A stretch of DNA of 64,000 nucleotides, from positions 7,378,001 through 7,442,000 of the forward strand of contig OY992832.1 of NCBI GenBank assembly GCA_963921425.1. The letters are read 5' to 3'. The translations under genes and the position numbers were made by a program. Origin of the DNA: Dryas octopetala. Taxonomy: Eukaryota; Streptophyta; Magnoliopsida; Rosales; Rosaceae. The first letter of the stretch is position 1. The number at the start of each line of letters is the position of its first letter. Positions 59,887 to 64,000 of the stretch are shown here, in pieces. The notes under the pieces were generated by a model. The model did no database searches. It was not told where the DNA came from and worked only from the letters and a program-made list of their open reading frames with translations.

Positions 59887-62800
59887 ATGGGTTTTGATCC
59901 TTTGGATTGGTATTGTCGCCCGGTGGCCAGTGGGGTGTGGACAAAAGCAGTGGATAATGCATTTGGTGCATACACACCGTGCGCAGTTGAATCTTTAGTT
60001 GTCTCCTTTTCCCATTTGGTTCTTCTGGGTTTGTGCATCTATCGAATATGGCGGATCAAGAAGGACTTCAAAGCCCAAAGGTTCTGTTTGAAGTCTAAAG
60101 TTTATAATTATATGTTGGCATTATTGGCTGGTTTTTGTACTGCCGAGCCTTTGTTCAGGTTGATCATGGGAATTTCAGTGCTGAATTTGGATGGCCAGAC
60201 TGGTGTTGCGCCATTTGAGGTTGGTTTGTTGATTTATTCTGTCATGTCTTCCCTTTCCAGTTTTGTGCTGATAACAGTAGCTTCAACTTGTATTTGTGCA
60301 AATATGAGTTGAATGCCAAATGATTTTTTTCTTTTATTCAAGGATGGGCCAATGACTACAAAAATGCACCCCCCCAAGTTTTTCTTGAGTGTAGTGGGAG
60401 CTCTTTCTGACTTGGCACTGGTTATGCTTTTCTCATTTAGTTTCATCCTTTCTTGGCACAGATGGTTTCTCTGATCATAGAGGCTCTTACTTGGTGCTCT
60501 ATGCTGGTCATGGTTGGTGTGGAAACTAAGCTCTATATCCGTGAGTTTCGATGGTTTATTAGATTTGGGGTAGTTTATACTTTAGTAGGGGATGCCGTGA
60601 TGCTCAATCTCATTCTTTCAGTAAGGGACTTCTACAACAGGTTTGTGAAAGATGATATGACTATTTATATTTTAATATTAAATCTTCACTCTTACATTTT
60701 TGGAGATTTGTAGTTGTGCAAGATGAACTCACAATTCTATGTAACCCTTGCAGATCTGTACTATATTTATACATTGGTGAAGTTGTTGCCCAGGTTTGTT
60801 GGCTTGCTTTCTTTTTAACTGTAGTTGTCACTGGTTATGCTTTTGTAGACCCAAGAGACTCTAAAATCATTAAACTCTGTGTACAATTGATAAAAAAAAC
60901 TGTCTATTACAACCTTAAGTTTAAATTTATATAGGAAAACATATTCCTCAATTGACTAGGAAAACAATAAACCTGAGCTAACTAGGAAAACATTAAAGTA
61001 AAATTACCTTAACGACCTAATGAAATCAGGAAACTAGGCTCTAAATCCAACTAGGAACAAAAAATAGAAAGTTACTAAAAAAAAAAAAAAAAATCTTGGA
61101 AACCCTAGCAGATGCTCCTGCATCAATCCGTGTCAAGCAAGTGGTTTTCTTCCTCTGCACACACACATATTTGTCTGATGAAATATTTTTTTCTCCGGTA
61201 AGTATATAATTATATATGATATACATATTGAATAATGCAATTGAATAATAGAACTTTCCTTATGGTTGGACACATTGAATAATGCAATTATCTATTGAAC
61301 CTTCTTAAAATTTAGTGTTATATTAAGGAAAGTCAAATTTGCCTGGTCATCCAGCACTGTCCTGTAAAAAAGCTATTACCTACCCATTTCTCTTTGAACT
61401 ATTGTAAATTTACCCGAAATAATTAAAGGGAGGAGGCATAAGATATGGGGTGCATACATGTGTGGTTTAGTATACATATGTCCACATGTATATTAAATAC
61501 AAACAGATGGCCAAGTATGTTTAAGATAAAAAGGTGGGACACACTAGTATTGTTCGATATATAGAGCTTGTTATTTATCTTTAATTAGACTGCAAATCTA
61601 ATGCCAATTTGTTTTTGATATATATTTTCATTCTGATGTAGGGTTTATTTGGAATACTTTTGCTTGTTTATGTTCCAAATTTGGTTACTTACCCTGGTTA
61701 TACTCCAATCCGGACTGAATCAATTGATGATGGTGCATATGAAGAACTTCCTGGAGGAGAGCAAATATGTCCGGAGAGGCATGCCAACATATTTTCAAGT
61801 ATGCATAAAAATGTGATGACCTTAATGCTTGGCATTAGAAAATCTGTAGTGAATTCAGTGTTGACAAAGACACCGATATTATTACCGAATCAAACTCTTT
61901 TAGACATTCAACTTTATTATGGTCTGTTGAACCATCATAAAATGTGCTTGCTAAAGGTGATTTCAGCTGTTGTTTGTCCTTCTGTGCTAAATGCTTTATT
62001 ACTACTGTTTTATGGTAAATAACTTTGATTAGAATCCATTTAAATAAATTCCGTCTAGTTTTTTTTTTTCTTGGAGAAAAGATATCAGCAGTTAGTATCA
62101 CTCCAGCTCTCTTCTTCTTCACCTTATATTTTGCTTGTTGCTATTAATTTTTTATGATGCAAAGACCAAGGATCCAAGACCGTTCATAGTATTCTCAAGA
62201 CTGCAGTCTGCAGCAAACCCTCTTTCTATGGCTGATTTCTCAACTCATATTTTGATTTTGTGTTTTTACCAGGAACATTATTTTCATGGATGAATCCCCT
62301 TATGAAGCTAGGCTATCAAAGACCCCTCACAGAGAAAGATGTCTGGAAATTGGATACTTGGGATCAGACTGAAACACTGAACAATAAGTGCGTGCTTGTT
62401 CTTTTCAAACATTGGTTCCCACTTAAACTAATACATCACAGTTTGCATAATAATTTTTTAACTGGCTTTCTAGGTTTCAAAGATGTTGGGCTAAGGAATC
62501 TCAAAAGCCTAAACCATGGCTTTTAAGAGCGTTGAACAGTAGCCTTGGCGGAAGGTAATTCATCAAGACCCATAGCTGACATATGAATCATTTTACACTT
62601 TCTTGTCCTTATAGCATTGTGTTTCCCGTGCATTTCTATGTACGTGCATCTCATTCATATTTTATTTGTGCTTTTAATAGGTTCTGGTGGGGAGGCTTTT
62701 GGAAGGTAATTAGCTTGTTCTCTAGATGTGACTGTTGGTTTTTTTTTTTCTTGTTGTTATAAATCATAGCACAAATCTACGCACATGAAACATGTAATAA

Positions 62801-64000
62801 TATGCAAACTACATTACACTTTTATTTTATTTAATAAAAATGGTATATGTTTGGTAAACAACAAAACTGTTGTGTTGGTTTTTCAATTTAGCATACATGC
62901 TGGTCCCTCTGTCAGTGAGTTCCATGATTCCATTTATGATTCCTCTGATTAATACCAGAAAATTTTCAATGGTGATAATTTAGTTTCTAATTCCATGATT
63001 AGAATGTTGAAAACAACTTAGTTTGCCAGATTTTAGCATACATCAGTTCAGTTTGATTGGGAGAGGGGGAGGGGAGCTTCCCGGTCGTTGCTAACCATGC
63101 ACTAGATAATTCATTTGCGGTGGGGGAGTGGTGTAGTGAGAATCGAATCCAACCATGAGGGAGATGCTCGTGGAAATAAACCCCTTGTTCACCCCTTAAT
63201 AACATACATCAGTTCAGCCTGATTGGGGAGACATTTCTGTTATTTCTGGTAGTTTTTTTTTTTTTTCTCAACTCTAGAAAATCTGGGGCCATTTCCCTTT
63301 GAGAGGGATTTCTTGCCATTCGAATGCACATTGTTAGGAAAACTGATTTCTAGATACGAAGAGTTATTAGTTTTTCTGTTGTCTGAAAAGTTTTGTAGCT
63401 TGTTCAGAAATGCTTGGTAAGATTGGATATGTTGTGTTACATAACTTATTTTATTGTTTTGTTGACAACTTGTAGATTGGCAATGATCTTTCCCAATTTG
63501 TGGGGCCACTTATTTTGAATCAGCTCTTGCAGGTTTGTGTTTATTCCTATACCTCAGTGGCTATATACCCAAACATTTCTTTATGTTTCCATTGTCACAT
63601 TCTACATATACAGTACTCAGTTTTGCATTTTCCAACTCAGTAGGGATAGGTATTGGTGATTGTGGCTGTGAGTGCTTGTCCAGCATGCCTGCACTCTACG
63701 TATTTGTCATAATGAACATGGCATTATTTGAACACTGATTACCATTTTGAGGTTTCCATATAAGAAATAAAGGAAACAAGGATAACAACTATCATTTGCA
63801 CGACCTTAATAATCCGAAATTGTAGTCGCTCTTATGTCAGGTCTTACTACCCAATTTTTTATTTTATGTTTTCATAATGTGGATACTGGTCATAATGCAT
63901 TATTTACTTTTGTTATATTTTTATTAAGAATGCTGCTATTGTGACATAATTCATGCATAGCTCTGAACTCAGAAGCAGTGTATCATAGTCTTGTAAAATG
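59887..64000 (+). CDS. ABC transporter C family, ABCC1/ABCC2-type (5' part, cut by window end)
   Basis: Eight coding exons: 59887-60219, 60462-60640, 60754-60793, 61642-61798, 62273-62387, 62474-62554, 62681-62705, 63476-63532, all in phase, giving the first 329 residues of a protein normally about 1,600 long. The start, [20 protein letters not shown] then GAYTPC, matches the ABCC1/2/12 clade. The N-terminal TMD0 has hydrophobic helices ([56 protein letters not shown]). [44 protein letters not shown] and [19 protein letters not shown] lead into the first ABC membrane domain. Relatives move glutathione conjugates, phytochelatins and anthocyanins into the vacuole. The nucleotide-binding domains lie beyond the window. 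No lesion is seen. Confidence 0.9.
63037..63226. repeat. 142-bp insertion between 24-bp direct repeats (intron 7 of ABCC)
   Basis: CATACATCAGTTCAG plus TGATTGG occurs at 63037-63060 and again at 63203-63226 (22 of 24 bases equal). They enclose 142 bp that look foreign to the intron: GC-richer, with a GAGAATCGAATCCAACC segment that read in reverse resembles a pol III B box. This fits a small retroposed SINE-like insertion with a long target duplication, but a local duplication is also possible. Confidence 0.45.

Noticed and set aside
1..64000. CRISPR array, rRNA, tRNA or organelle insertion
   Set aside because: No spaced identical short repeats, no tRNA cloverleaf beyond a SINE-like A/B box pair, and no long organelle-like stretch were seen; psaK is the nuclear gene with introns and a transit peptide.

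Overview
This is a stretch of plant nuclear DNA. Genes are split by GT-AG introns, intergenic DNA is AT-rich, and the protein set is plant-specific: a PsaK photosystem I subunit, a PINOID-type AGCVIII kinase, an X8/CBM43 plasmodesmal protein, a vacuolar-type ABCC transporter and SKIP19-type F-box/LRR proteins. The short introns and small, mostly non-autonomous transposons suggest a compact eudicot genome. A rosid, perhaps Rosaceae, is my guess and is not demonstrated by the sequence.

Layout. (1) About 1.3-18.1 kb is a tandem plus-strand array of F-box/LRR genes of the SKIP19/FBL type. Each complete unit has two exons: a GC-richer F-box exon and an AT-richer LRR exon. Three units are open (1366-2430, 4176-5208, 12199-13942). 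Five are broken by different lesions: frameshifts, internal deletions, a lost splice acceptor, a nonsense CGA-to-TGA change, or a missing F-box exon. Short relics and copied flanks lie between them, and the 3' end of a LINE (3.2-3.9 kb) sits between units 1 and 2. (2) About 18-25.4 kb is gene-free and holds two foldback DNA transposons, one with an internally triplicated GC-rich end. (3) 25419-27095, minus strand: a PINOID-like kinase. (4) 27.1-35.7 kb: gene-poor DNA with several small inverted-repeat and SINE-like elements. (5) 35763-38250: a GPI-anchored X8 protein of the PDCB type. (6) 40034-41078: psaK. (7) 42746-51989, minus strand: a full 19-exon DDB1 gene (1089 codons). (8) 52-59.8 kb: gene-free DNA with a second copy of the GC-rich foldback element and a textbook CACTA-type MITE. 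(9) 59887 to the window end: the first eight coding exons of an ABCC1/ABCC2-type transporter, cut by the window edge.

The genes do not form one pathway. DDB1 (CUL4 ligases) and the F-box proteins (SCF ligases) both belong to ubiquitin ligases, but I see no reason to think they are functionally linked by position. The most informative signals are the record of birth and decay in the F-box array, the Asp/Tyr-rich low-complexity insertions in its proteins, and four foldback elements, each flanked by a 9-bp target duplication (one imperfect) of the Mutator-like kind. I found no CRISPR, tRNA or rRNA gene, and no clearly new multi-gene system.
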